The notes beneath the pieces were generated by a model that had not been told where the DNA came from, searched no databases, and worked only from the letters and a program-made list of their open reading frames with translations. From positions 1 through 44,547 of the forward strand of contig CAMZKL010000020.1 in the NCBI GenBank assembly GCA_947311255.1: 44,547 bases of DNA, given 5' to 3'. How positions within the stretch are numbered: the first letter of the stretch is position 1; each line of letters starts with the position of its first letter. Positions 17,801 to 24,260 of this stretch are shown here, piece after piece. The stretch comes from an uncultured Chlorobiota bacterium (GTDB lineage: Bacteria; Bacteroidota; Bacteroidia; Bacteroidales; JAADGE01). A program made the translations under genes and the position numbers.

Positions 17801-18815
17801 CAGATAAACATCCATTTTTTGTAATAGACCATTTATAAATATTACTTCCCTGTCCTACTCCTGTAACTTGTGAATTATAATTATTTGGATAAGTAAAAGA
17901 TCCTGTCCCAAGTGATAAAGTCCAAGAGCCATTTCCTTGTATAGGGTTATTTGCCGATAGATTTGTTGTGTTACTACAAATTATTTTATCTGTTCCGGCA
18001 AACGCATCTGTGGGTTTATTACTAGTAATAATTACATTATCGTAATCACTACATCCTCCATTAACAACTGTCCATTGTAACGAGTTTAAATTAACTCCAA
18101 GATTTGAAGCTGTTGTATTGTATGTATTTATATTATCAAAATCGGCAGTTCCAGAAACTACCGACCATGTGCCTATTCCAACTGGCGGATTATCAGCATC
18201 CAAAGTTACAAAATCATTACAAGTTGTTACATTTGTTCCTGCATTTGCAACAACTTCATTATTTGTAATTATTAAAGTATCTTTTGAAGAACATATTCCT
18301 CTTGATATTTTCCATTCATATTTATTAATTCCTTGCGGAATAATAGTTATATTTGTAGTGTTTTGTGAAGGATTAGCAATTATTCCCCCTCCTTCAACAA
18401 CAGTCCAAAGCCCGGTTTCTCCTGAGCCAAAAATATTTGCATTAAGAATATGAAAGTTTTGGCAAACTTCCTCATCTCCAGCCGTGTTTGCAATTGTAGT
18501 TTTATTATTTATTATTGAAACATCATCAAAAGTATCATCATTAGGATCTCCATTTGTAAAAGTCCATCTTAAAATATTTTCTCCTGCTCCTAAGCCATTA
18601 ACAAATGTAGAATTAGAGTTTTCATTGGCAAAAATACAAGAACCTTGCATTATAGACCATGTTCCATAAAACCCGGATGGGGGAAGGTTTCCGTTTAGAT
18701 TTGTATGATTAGTGCAGATTTCTTGGTCTGTTCCAGCATTTGCTTGTGAAAAACTAATATTAGTTTTAAAAACAAAAAATAATATAATTACTGAAAAAAA
18801 AAGTTTAAACTTCAT
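14850..18815 (-). CDS. Giant T9SS-secreted protein of 15 tandem Ig/PKD-like repeats
   Basis: A 1321-residue exported protein. After the signal peptide (MKFKLFFSVIILFFVFKTNI) come 15 repeats of about 80-85 residues, each beginning like ANAGxDxxIC, then a GxWxVxxGxGxF strand, a TxVxxL segment, NxxxWxxxxxxC and DxVxIxNN. Most repeats have two cysteines (one after the opening motif, one near the end) that could form a disulfide; repeats 1, 13, 14 and 15 depart from this. A T9SS type A sorting domain ends the protein (FLIYPNPNSGEFIIENI to IIK). I start it at 18815, where the signal peptide begins; a start at 18842 would add nine residues before it. I infer a surface adhesin or filament. No ligand-binding or catalytic motif is visible. 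Confidence 0.88.
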   Translation of the reverse strand: MKFKLFFSVIILFFVFKTNISFSQANAGTDQEICTNHTNLNGNLPPSGFYGTWSIMQGSCIFANENSNSTFVNGLGAGENILRWTFTNGDPNDDTFDDVSIINNKTTIANTAGDEEVCQNFHILNANIFGSGETGLWTVVEGGGIIANPSQNTTNITIIPQGINKYEWKISRGICSSKDTLIITNNEVVANAGTNVTTCNDFVTLDADNPPVGIGTWSVVSGTADFDNINTYNTTASNLGVNLNSLQWTVVNGGCSDYDNVIITSNKPTDAFAGTDKIICSNTTNLSANNPIQGNGSWTLSLGTGSFTYPNNYNSQVTGVGQGSNIYKWSITKNGCLSEDEVEIFYDYFVANAGADDITCTNSYILNGNNPGTGTGEWRVTGGSGTFVNENQYNTEVSGLVNGVNTFEWKITKGACVETDYVSISRNTASPANAGSDFEICNGNTTLAASNPSVGTGSWSVISGTGIFANSLLNTTSVSNVSFNANTYRWTINYAECSNYDDVIVTNNFVNANAGIDQIVCGTSSILNGNEAQTGEIGEWQIIAGASTVTNINQYNSTVTSLTSGINKYRWTLTKGTCSDFDDIEILNNQYIANASVSGPTEICESYSPINGNMPPPGGNGFWTVQPTTAFFDNSNDQTTTVRNLSLGSNIIKWTLAKDGCENSDEAVINRNTVLANAGNDQNICLNYTSLAALPVSGSLSGIWSVSGGSGTINEPSNNTSDVTGLSIGLNTFTWTVSGNGCTDDDNVIITNNMFFTLAGPNQQICDDNTNLNANNPNPDSGYWTVVSGTGIFNNSSQYNTSVSGILENSVNIYRWYVTKNSCTATDDVNITNNLVQANAGADLTVCTNYADLDAETPILGTGNWTVQFGAGAFSDENSPNSQVNNINPGENIYRWTVTNNTCISFDDVSVFNNSIEVYAGSDQEICVDYTQLSGGQPPAGETGVWEIVSGYADFEDISLYNTNITNIQRGYNTLKWKIFNSGCTSNEDEVIIHNRSFDAVAGEDQVLDNFVTSTFTTAVLPSGATAQWTPVGGGGIITDIYNPNTEVTEMPSGVNQFLWSVIKDGCPSDDIVNITVVNFAPNAGVDRTICSDSVQLSAADYGASNQVWSVLEGAGNFVDIHSNNTWVRNVGVGMNIYRWTVTQNGATSYDDVSITRIIADAGEDQYLSSRTVTLDGNMPPAGANGVWSLIMGSGNIVSPTLYNSQVHNIAYNNTFMWTISSSSCTTEDYVDVYYDGTGINELDDKFLIYPNPNSGEFIIENIEEENYDMEIFDIIGKLIYNETKIRKKVKKINLLNEKPGIYFMKILKNNKKRVIKIIIK

Positions 18816-18839
18816 AATTAAAAGATTTTCTTGGAATAA

Positions 18840-18847
18840 CAAAGATA
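18840..18847 (-). promoter_or_regulatory. Candidate -7 box for the repeat-protein gene
   Basis: The minus strand reads TATCTTTG (consensus TAnnTTTG) 25 bases before the start codon at 18815. No clear TTTG at -33 was found. Confidence 0.45.
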
Positions 18848-18922
18848 AGACAAATTTTTCAAATAAAAAGTTGCACTTAAATATTGAAATTAATTAACAA
18901 TATTTTAATAATTAAAGCTTCT

Positions 18923-20005
18923 TTATGTATTAAACTCAAAACTCAACTGAAATGCCTCCTCTTTTCTTTGATTGTCTAAATTTGTAATTGAAAGCCCGAT
19001 AAGACGAATGGGATTATATATAAAATCAATTTGTTCAAAAAGCTCATCATTTATTTGCATTATATCTTCAATTTTTTTTATTTTATAATTTACAGACTTA
19101 CTTCTTGATATTTGCCTAAAATCTGAATATTTCACTTTTATAGTTAATGTTTTTCCGTATGTTTCAGCCTTTTTACATCTTTCAATTAGTTTTTCTGCAA
19201 TTTGTTCAGTTCTTTCATATATGTTTTCAATGTTATGAATATCAAAAGCAAAAGTTTTTTCTGCACCTATTGATTTTCTTACTCTGTCGGGATTAACTTC
19301 TCTGTTATCAATTGTTCTTGCAATATCATAAAAATATTTTCCTTGTTTTCCAAAATTACTACTTAATTCTTGTAAAGATCTTTGTTTTAAATCTAAACCT
19401 GTTTTAATACCAAGTTTGTGCATTTTCTGTGCACTTACTTTGCCTACACCAAAAAAAACTTCAATAGGAAGTTTATCAACAAAGTCTTGTGCAATATCAG
19501 GTGTTACTGCATAAAACCCATCAGGTTTATCAAAATCAGATGCAATTTTTGCAAGGAATTTATTGAACGAAACTCCTGCAGATGCAGTTAATTGAGTTTT
19601 TTCTTTAATTTTTTCTTTAATTTGCTTTGCAATTAATGTAGCAGAGGGTAAATTTATTTTATTTTTAGTTACATCTAAAAATGCTTCATCTAGAGATAAA
19701 GGTTCAACCAAATCTGTGTATTCAAAAAAAATTTCTCTAATTTGATTTGAAACCTCCTTATATTTACTAAAATCTGAACCAGTAAAAATTAAAAAAGGAC
19801 ATTTCTTTATAGCTATTTTAGAAGGCATTGCAGAACGAACTCCATATTTACGAGCTTCATAACTTGCAGCTGCAATTACGCCTCTGCTTCCATTTCTTCC
19901 TACAACAACAGGCTTGCCTCTTAATTCAGGATTGTCTCTTTGTTCAACAGATGCAAAAAAAGCATCCATATCTATGTGTATTATTTTTCTAAGCTCAGTT
20001 TTCAT
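18923..20005 (-). CDS. dinB: DNA polymerase IV (Y-family translesion polymerase)
   Basis: A 360-residue Y-family polymerase that copies past damaged template bases. Motif I is IIHIDMDAFFASVEQRDNP, with the metal ligand Asp12 in DMD; the second catalytic acidic pair lies in PLSLDEAFLDVT. The sequences RKYGVRSAMPS, GVSFNKFLAKIASD and GVGKVSAQKMHKLG (helix-hairpin-helix) are typical, and the little-finger domain follows. The end reads EEAFQLSFEF, a plausible sliding-clamp-binding motif. The start is the ATG just before RKIIHIDMD. It diverges from purB across a MITE. Confidence 0.96.
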   Translation of the reverse strand: MKTELRKIIHIDMDAFFASVEQRDNPELRGKPVVVGRNGSRGVIAAASYEARKYGVRSAMPSKIAIKKCPFLIFTGSDFSKYKEVSNQIREIFFEYTDLVEPLSLDEAFLDVTKNKINLPSATLIAKQIKEKIKEKTQLTASAGVSFNKFLAKIASDFDKPDGFYAVTPDIAQDFVDKLPIEVFFGVGKVSAQKMHKLGIKTGLDLKQRSLQELSSNFGKQGKYFYDIARTIDNREVNPDRVRKSIGAEKTFAFDIHNIENIYERTEQIAEKLIERCKKAETYGKTLTIKVKYSDFRQISRSKSVNYKIKKIEDIMQINDELFEQIDFIYNPIRLIGLSITNLDNQRKEEAFQLSFEFNT

Positions 20006-20041
20006 TCAAAAAATATAATTAATAATATTTACTTTAAGATG

Positions 20042-20252
20042 TGGTCTTTTCAGGGCAAACTCATACTTTGTTAAAATCTGTTAAAAGTATTAATTTGCTT
20101 TGAATCGTGTTATGTTTTAACTTGTCATGATAACAATATTTTTTGATTTTTACAATTTTTAGTTTCATTATTCCTAAAAACGTTTGATTGAATTGTTAAA
20201 TTTCATAAATTGTGTTTAAAAATAAAAGAATGAGTTTGTCCTGTGGTCTTTT
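20042..20252. repeat. 9-bp target-site duplication flanking the MITE
   Basis: TGGTCTTTT occurs at 20042-20050 and again at 20244-20252, directly outside the two terminal inverted repeats. This is the footprint expected of a transposition event that duplicates nine bases. Confidence 0.75.
20051..20243. mobile_element. 193-bp MITE-like non-autonomous element
   Basis: The ends CAGGGCAAACTCAT (20051-20064) and ATGAGTTTGTCCTG (20230-20243) are inverted repeats with 13 of 14 positions matching, and weaker similarity continues inward (CTTT after one mismatch). The interior has no significant reading frame. A perfect 9-bp direct repeat flanks the element. This combination indicates a non-autonomous element mobilised in trans by a DDE-type transposase. 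The parent insertion sequence is not in this window and I cannot name its family. The element fills most of the dinB-purB divergent promoter region. Confidence 0.78.
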
Positions 20253-20264
20253 TTGATATTTTTG
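20235..20264 (+). promoter_or_regulatory. Probable purB promoter, -33 box inside the MITE end
   Basis: TTTG (20235-20238) and TATTTTTG (20257-20264, matching TAnnTTTG) are separated by 18 bases, a fit to the Bacteroidota housekeeping promoter. Transcription would start near 20271, giving a leader of about 17 bases before the purB ATG. The -33 box lies within the right terminal inverted repeat of the MITE. Confidence 0.6.
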
Positions 20265-20287
20265 TATAAATTTTCAAAACTTATAAA

Positions 20288-21631
20288 ATGAATTTGTCAG
20301 AATTAACAGCAATTTCTCCAATTGATGGAAGGTACAGAAACAAAGTAGATGAAATAGCAAAATATTTTTCAGAATATGGTCTTATAAAATACAGATTAAT
20401 AACAGAAGTTGAATATTTTATTGCTCTTTGTAAAATTCCTCTTCCTCAATTAGTAAGTTTTGACAAAAATTTATTTCGCAAATTAAGAACAGTTATTGAT
20501 GAATTTTCTATAGAAGATGCACAAAAAATAAAAGATACTGAAAAAATTACAAACCACGATGTTAAAGCGGTTGAATATTTTTTGAAAGATAAGTTTGATG
20601 AATTTGGGCTGAAAGAATATAAAGAATTTATTCATTTTGGGCTAACTTCACAAGATATTAACAATACTGCAACTCCTATGTTACTTAGAGATGCTTTTGA
20701 AAAAGAATTTTTACCTTTACTAAAAGAATTAACTGAAAAACTTTTTGTGTTATCTGAGCAATGGGCAGAAATTCCAATGCTTGCAAGAACACACGGACAA
20801 GCTGCTTCCCCTACAAGACTAGGAAAAGAAATTGAAGTTTTTATTGAAAGATTAAGACGGCAAATATCTCATTTACAAATAATTCCGTTTTCTGCAAAGT
20901 TTGGAGGAGCTACGGGAAATTTTAATGCTCATATTGTTGCATATCCACAAGTAAATTGGGTAAAATTTTCAAATTCATTTGTAAATCATGTTTTAAATTT
21001 AGACCGCTCTCAAACAACTACACAAATTGAGCATTACGATAATATTGCGGCATTTTTTGATAATTTGAAACGAATTAATACTATTTTAATTGATATGTCG
21101 CGTGATATTTGGACATATATTTCGCAAGGATATTTTAAACAAAAAATAAATAAAAATGAAGTTGGTTCTTCGGCAATGCCACACAAAGTAAACCCTATTG
21201 ATTTTGAAAATGCCGAAGGAAATTTGGGCATAGCAAATGCTTATTATGAGCATCTTTCAGGAAAGTTACCTATTTCAAGATTGCAAAGAGACTTAACAGA
21301 TTCAACTGTTTTAAGAAACATAGGTATTCCAATTGCACACTCAATGATAGCTTTTAAATCATTGTTTAAAGGTTTAAGTAAACTAGAATTAAATGAGCAG
21401 GCAATAAAAGATGATTTGCAAAAAAACTATGTGGTTATTGCCGAAGCTATTCAAACAATTTTAAGGCGTGAGAATTATCCTAACCCATACGAGGCTCTGA
21501 AAGATTTAACGAGAACAAATTCTGTTATTAATGCAAAAGTTATTTCTGAATTTATTGAAGGGCTTAATATTAATGATGAAATTAAAGATGAATTGAAACA
21601 AATTACTCCTGAAAATTACACGGGGATTTAA
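20288..21631 (+). CDS. purB: Adenylosuccinate lyase
   Basis: A 447-residue fumarase/aspartase-superfamily lyase of purine synthesis. It cleaves SAICAR to AICAR and adenylosuccinate to AMP, releasing fumarate. The superfamily signature GSSAMPHKVNPIDFENAEGN is present with the flexible-loop serines 294-295. Other family segments are SPIDGRYR at the start, KITNHDVKAVEYFL, HFGLTSQDINNTATP and ARTHGQAASPTRLGKE. Length and order match the E. coli-type PurB. The ATG has no Shine-Dalgarno sequence. The gene converges on the J-domain gene with only eight bases between stops and no terminator visible there. Confidence 0.97.
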   Translation: MNLSELTAISPIDGRYRNKVDEIAKYFSEYGLIKYRLITEVEYFIALCKIPLPQLVSFDKNLFRKLRTVIDEFSIEDAQKIKDTEKITNHDVKAVEYFLKDKFDEFGLKEYKEFIHFGLTSQDINNTATPMLLRDAFEKEFLPLLKELTEKLFVLSEQWAEIPMLARTHGQAASPTRLGKEIEVFIERLRRQISHLQIIPFSAKFGGATGNFNAHIVAYPQVNWVKFSNSFVNHVLNLDRSQTTTQIEHYDNIAAFFDNLKRINTILIDMSRDIWTYISQGYFKQKINKNEVGSSAMPHKVNPIDFENAEGNLGIANAYYEHLSGKLPISRLQRDLTDSTVLRNIGIPIAHSMIAFKSLFKGLSKLELNEQAIKDDLQKNYVVIAEAIQTILRRENYPNPYEALKDLTRTNSVINAKVISEFIEGLNINDEIKDELKQITPENYTGI

Positions 21632-21639
21632 TTATACAA

Positions 21640-22452
21640 TTATTTGTTTTTTTTTACAATCTCATAAGCCTCAGTAATTTCATGAAATTTACTTTCCATT
21701 TTCTGAATAATTTCTTCGTTTTGTCCGTGGTATTTATCTGGATGATATTTCTTAACCAATGTCCGATACATTTTTTTAAGTTGAGATTTTGATGCCGAAG
21801 GAGAAACTCCAAGAATTTTATACGCATTGTATAACAAAAATGATTTTGATGTTTTTTTGTAGCTTTCTTTACGCTTTTGCTCAGTTTCAATATCTTTTTC
21901 GCTACTAATTCCTTTGTTTATATATTGCTGTTTAATATATTGTATTGTTTTAGAAGGCACATGAATTAAATATCCTATTTTCAATATAAAATCTTCCTCT
22001 TTTTTTGAGATTATTTTATTTTTTGAAGCAATATCAAAAAGTGCGTAAAACACAAAAAGTTTTATACTCCCAGACACTCTTTTCAATTCAAAACATGCTT
22101 TTTGTATATTAATATCTGAATTAATATGATTTTTGTAGAGCTTTTCTGTTAAACTTGGTGAGTAGGATTTAAAAACAGACTTTAAAATAAGAGGTATTTC
22201 ATTTTCATTAAAATCGCTGGTTTTTAAAAATGCAAGAATAATCTTAAAAATTTGTTTGTCAATACTCCCAAAAATATCGCCGTTTCTTCGTTTCCAATAA
22301 TATTGAAAAAGAAATAACAAAGTGAGCAAAACAGCACTTCCGAAAATATTAATTCCTTCAACCAAATTAGTTTTAAAAAACACATCTATTACTGCAAATA
22401 AAAACCCAACAATAAGAGCTCCTGCAATAAATATATAATGTGCGTATTTCAT
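21640..22452 (-). CDS. Membrane-anchored TerB/DjlA-like J-domain protein
   Basis: A 270-residue protein with two N-terminal membrane segments (about residues 5-25 and 35-52, IFGSAVLLTLLFLFQYYW). Residues ~60-165 form a helical region of the TerB/DjlA type. A C-terminal J domain (about 205-268) follows: YKILGVSPSASKSQLKKMYR, then the HPD tripeptide in KKYHPDKYHG. The layout matches DjlA, a membrane co-chaperone that stimulates the DnaK ATPase. It lies downstream of a MobA-like gene with a 77-base gap. Confidence in the J domain is high and in the TerB region moderate. Confidence 0.85.
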   Translation of the reverse strand: MKYAHYIFIAGALIVGFLFAVIDVFFKTNLVEGINIFGSAVLLTLLFLFQYYWKRRNGDIFGSIDKQIFKIILAFLKTSDFNENEIPLILKSVFKSYSPSLTEKLYKNHINSDINIQKACFELKRVSGSIKLFVFYALFDIASKNKIISKKEEDFILKIGYLIHVPSKTIQYIKQQYINKGISSEKDIETEQKRKESYKKTSKSFLLYNAYKILGVSPSASKSQLKKMYRTLVKKYHPDKYHGQNEEIIQKMESKFHEITEAYEIVKKNK

Positions 22453-22529
22453 GAACTTTATATGTTAAATAATTTTCGAACTGTTTAAATAGAAATGTTT
22501 GGGAAATATTGGACAAATATTTTGAGCTG

Positions 22530-23138
22530 TCATACAAATTTGTATGGATTAAAAAACTCATTGTACAAATTTATAGTATTGATATTTTGTAAAATTAGGT
22601 CATCTTTTTGTTCAATTTTTTCTTTGGTAAATTTTTTTAAAAAATATTTTAAATTTACATAAAATTCTTTTTCCTTTTTAATTGTTTTTGCAATGTGTTT
22701 TGAAATTAAAATAGGATGCCCTCCTTTGCCCTTAAAACTTGGAATTATATAATCTGCTTTATCTTTATTTTCAAATAAACTTACAATAATTTCGTTTGTA
22801 ACAAACGGATTATCAACATTTTGAACAAAAATATAATTTGTTTCCCTTAGTGCATTCATACCACATTGCAAAGAATAAAAACGTTCTCTTTCAGGAAACA
22901 TATTTACAATAAATCGCACATTTCCATAAGGGCTGAAATTATTTTTATTAATTAATGAAATATTCTTATAATTCATAACAACAACAATTTCTTTACAGCC
23001 AAACAATTGATATTCTTTAATAATTTTATCAAGAAAGGTTTTATGCTTATCAAACATTAATGAAAATTTTTCTTGTTTCATTCTGCTTGAAAATCCAGCT
23101 GAAAGAATAATAACAGATGTGTTTGGTTGTTCTTTCAT
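22530..23138 (-). CDS. MobA/MocA-like nucleotidyltransferase
   Basis: A 202-residue protein with the GT-A nucleotidyltransferase fold. The nucleotide-binding start is SVIILSAGFSSRMKQEKFSL (LSAGxSSRM with a following Lys), and the metal-binding acidic residue is probably in YIFVQNVDNPFV. KGKGGHPILISK matches the G-HP motif of the molybdenum-cofactor cytidylyl/guanylyltransferase-like group. It could attach a nucleotide to molybdopterin, but no molybdenum cofactor or molybdoenzyme gene is nearby, so the substrate is open. The last codons overlap a 16-bp palindrome at 22531-22546. Confidence 0.8.
   Translation of the reverse strand: MKEQPNTSVIILSAGFSSRMKQEKFSLMFDKHKTFLDKIIKEYQLFGCKEIVVVMNYKNISLINKNNFSPYGNVRFIVNMFPERERFYSLQCGMNALRETNYIFVQNVDNPFVTNEIIVSLFENKDKADYIIPSFKGKGGHPILISKHIAKTIKKEKEFYVNLKYFLKKFTKEKIEQKDDLILQNINTINLYNEFFNPYKFV
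22531..22546. repeat. 16-bp perfect palindrome over the 3' end of the nucleotidyltransferase gene
   Basis: CATACAAATTTGTATG is a perfect palindrome that covers the last codons of the minus-strand gene ending at 22530. No T-run follows, so it is a poor terminator candidate. It could be chance in AT-rich DNA. Confidence 0.5.
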
Positions 23139-23273
23139 ATTAGAATATCCTTTTTATTACTTGTGGTAGGCGAATAATGTATCCATTAAAAGTTTATAAA
23201 AGGGTTAAAAAACCATATAAACATATTATATCATTGAAATAGTAGCAAATTTATTATAAATTTCTAATATTTA

Positions 23274-24224
23274 TCAAAAATCAAACCTTACATGATTAAC
23301 TTGTGCTTTGGCAGTTTTATATTCTAAAATAATATCATCAATTATATTTTTAACAGGCATTATTTTTTTTATTAAAGCCGAAACTTGTCCTATTTCCAAT
23401 TCTCCTTCATTTGTATCTCCCTGGAACATACCAAGTTTCGCTCTACCTATGCCAAGCATCTCTGCGAGTTGCTCTTTATTTGCCCCTTGTGTTTCTGCCA
23501 TAATTATTTTTTTACAGAAATTATTTTTTATCAATCTTACCGGGACTAATTTTGTAAAAGCAAGATGTGTTGAGCCTTCTTCTGATTTTAAAACTTCATT
23601 CTTAAAATTCATATGAGCAGATGCTTCATCTGATGCAACAAATCTACTACCTATTTGCACAGCATCTGCACCTAGGACCATAGCAGAAAGCATTGATCTG
23701 CCAGACGATATGCCTCCTGCCACAATTAAAGGTTTAACTGTTACGAAACGTACTAATGGAGCAAGTATAAAAGTTGTGGTTTCTTCTCTTCCATTATGCC
23801 CTCCGGCTTCAAAACCCTCGGCAACAATTGCATCAACACCAGCTTCATCGGCTTTTTTTGCGAATTTTGTGTTAGCAACAACATGGGCAACTTTTATTCC
23901 TTTTTCTTGAAGATGTTTTGTCCATATTTTTGGATTCCCGGCAGATGTAAAAACTATTTTAACACCCTCATCTATAATAATTTGCATTATTTTTTCAATT
24001 TCAGGATATAGTAAAGGAACGTTTACACCAAAAGGTTTATTTGTTGTTTTTTTTGTTTTTTGAATATGCTCTTTTAAAACCTCAGGGTGCATTGAGCCTG
24101 CACCAATTAGTCCAAGTCCTCCGGCATTACTAACTGCCGATGCAAGTTCCCAACCGGAACACCAAATCATACCACCCTGAATTATGGGATATTTTATATT
24201 GAAAAGTTGAGCTATCCTGTTCAT
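23274..24224 (-). CDS. FMN-dependent FabK / nitronate monooxygenase-family enzyme
   Basis: A 316-residue TIM-barrel flavoprotein. The N-terminus YPIIQGGMIWCSGWELASAV, the HNGRE segment of EGFEAGGHNGREETT, and the phosphate-binding IVAGGISSGRSMLSAMVLGA with DAVQIGSRFVAS are hallmarks of the 2-nitropropane dioxygenase/FabK family. Members are either nitronate monooxygenases or enoyl-ACP reductases of type II. Motifs alone do not separate the two here, so I leave the symbol empty. The next gene downstream on the same strand is the MobA-like gene (135-base gap); upstream is an ADP-forming acyl-CoA synthetase (36-base gap). Confidence 0.88.
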   Translation of the reverse strand: MNRIAQLFNIKYPIIQGGMIWCSGWELASAVSNAGGLGLIGAGSMHPEVLKEHIQKTKKTTNKPFGVNVPLLYPEIEKIMQIIIDEGVKIVFTSAGNPKIWTKHLQEKGIKVAHVVANTKFAKKADEAGVDAIVAEGFEAGGHNGREETTTFILAPLVRFVTVKPLIVAGGISSGRSMLSAMVLGADAVQIGSRFVASDEASAHMNFKNEVLKSEEGSTHLAFTKLVPVRLIKNNFCKKIIMAETQGANKEQLAEMLGIGRAKLGMFQGDTNEGELEIGQVSALIKKIMPVKNIIDDIILEYKTAKAQVNHVRFDF

Positions 24225-24260
24225 AATGTTACTTTTTAAAATATTTTCAAAATATAGCGG

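Noticed and set aside
14850-18815. Regularly spaced repeats that could be mistaken for a CRISPR array or DNA satellite
   Set aside because: The periodicity is at protein level (about 80-85 residues) inside one open reading frame; the DNA of the repeats is strongly diverged.
15374-18897. Plus-strand open frames of 60-111 codons opposite the repeat protein
   Set aside because: They are shadows of the minus-strand gene, follow its repeats and have no plausible start signals or protein features.
22530-24224. A molybdenum cofactor gene cluster suggested by the MobA-like gene
   Set aside because: No other molybdopterin or molybdoenzyme gene occurs in the window.
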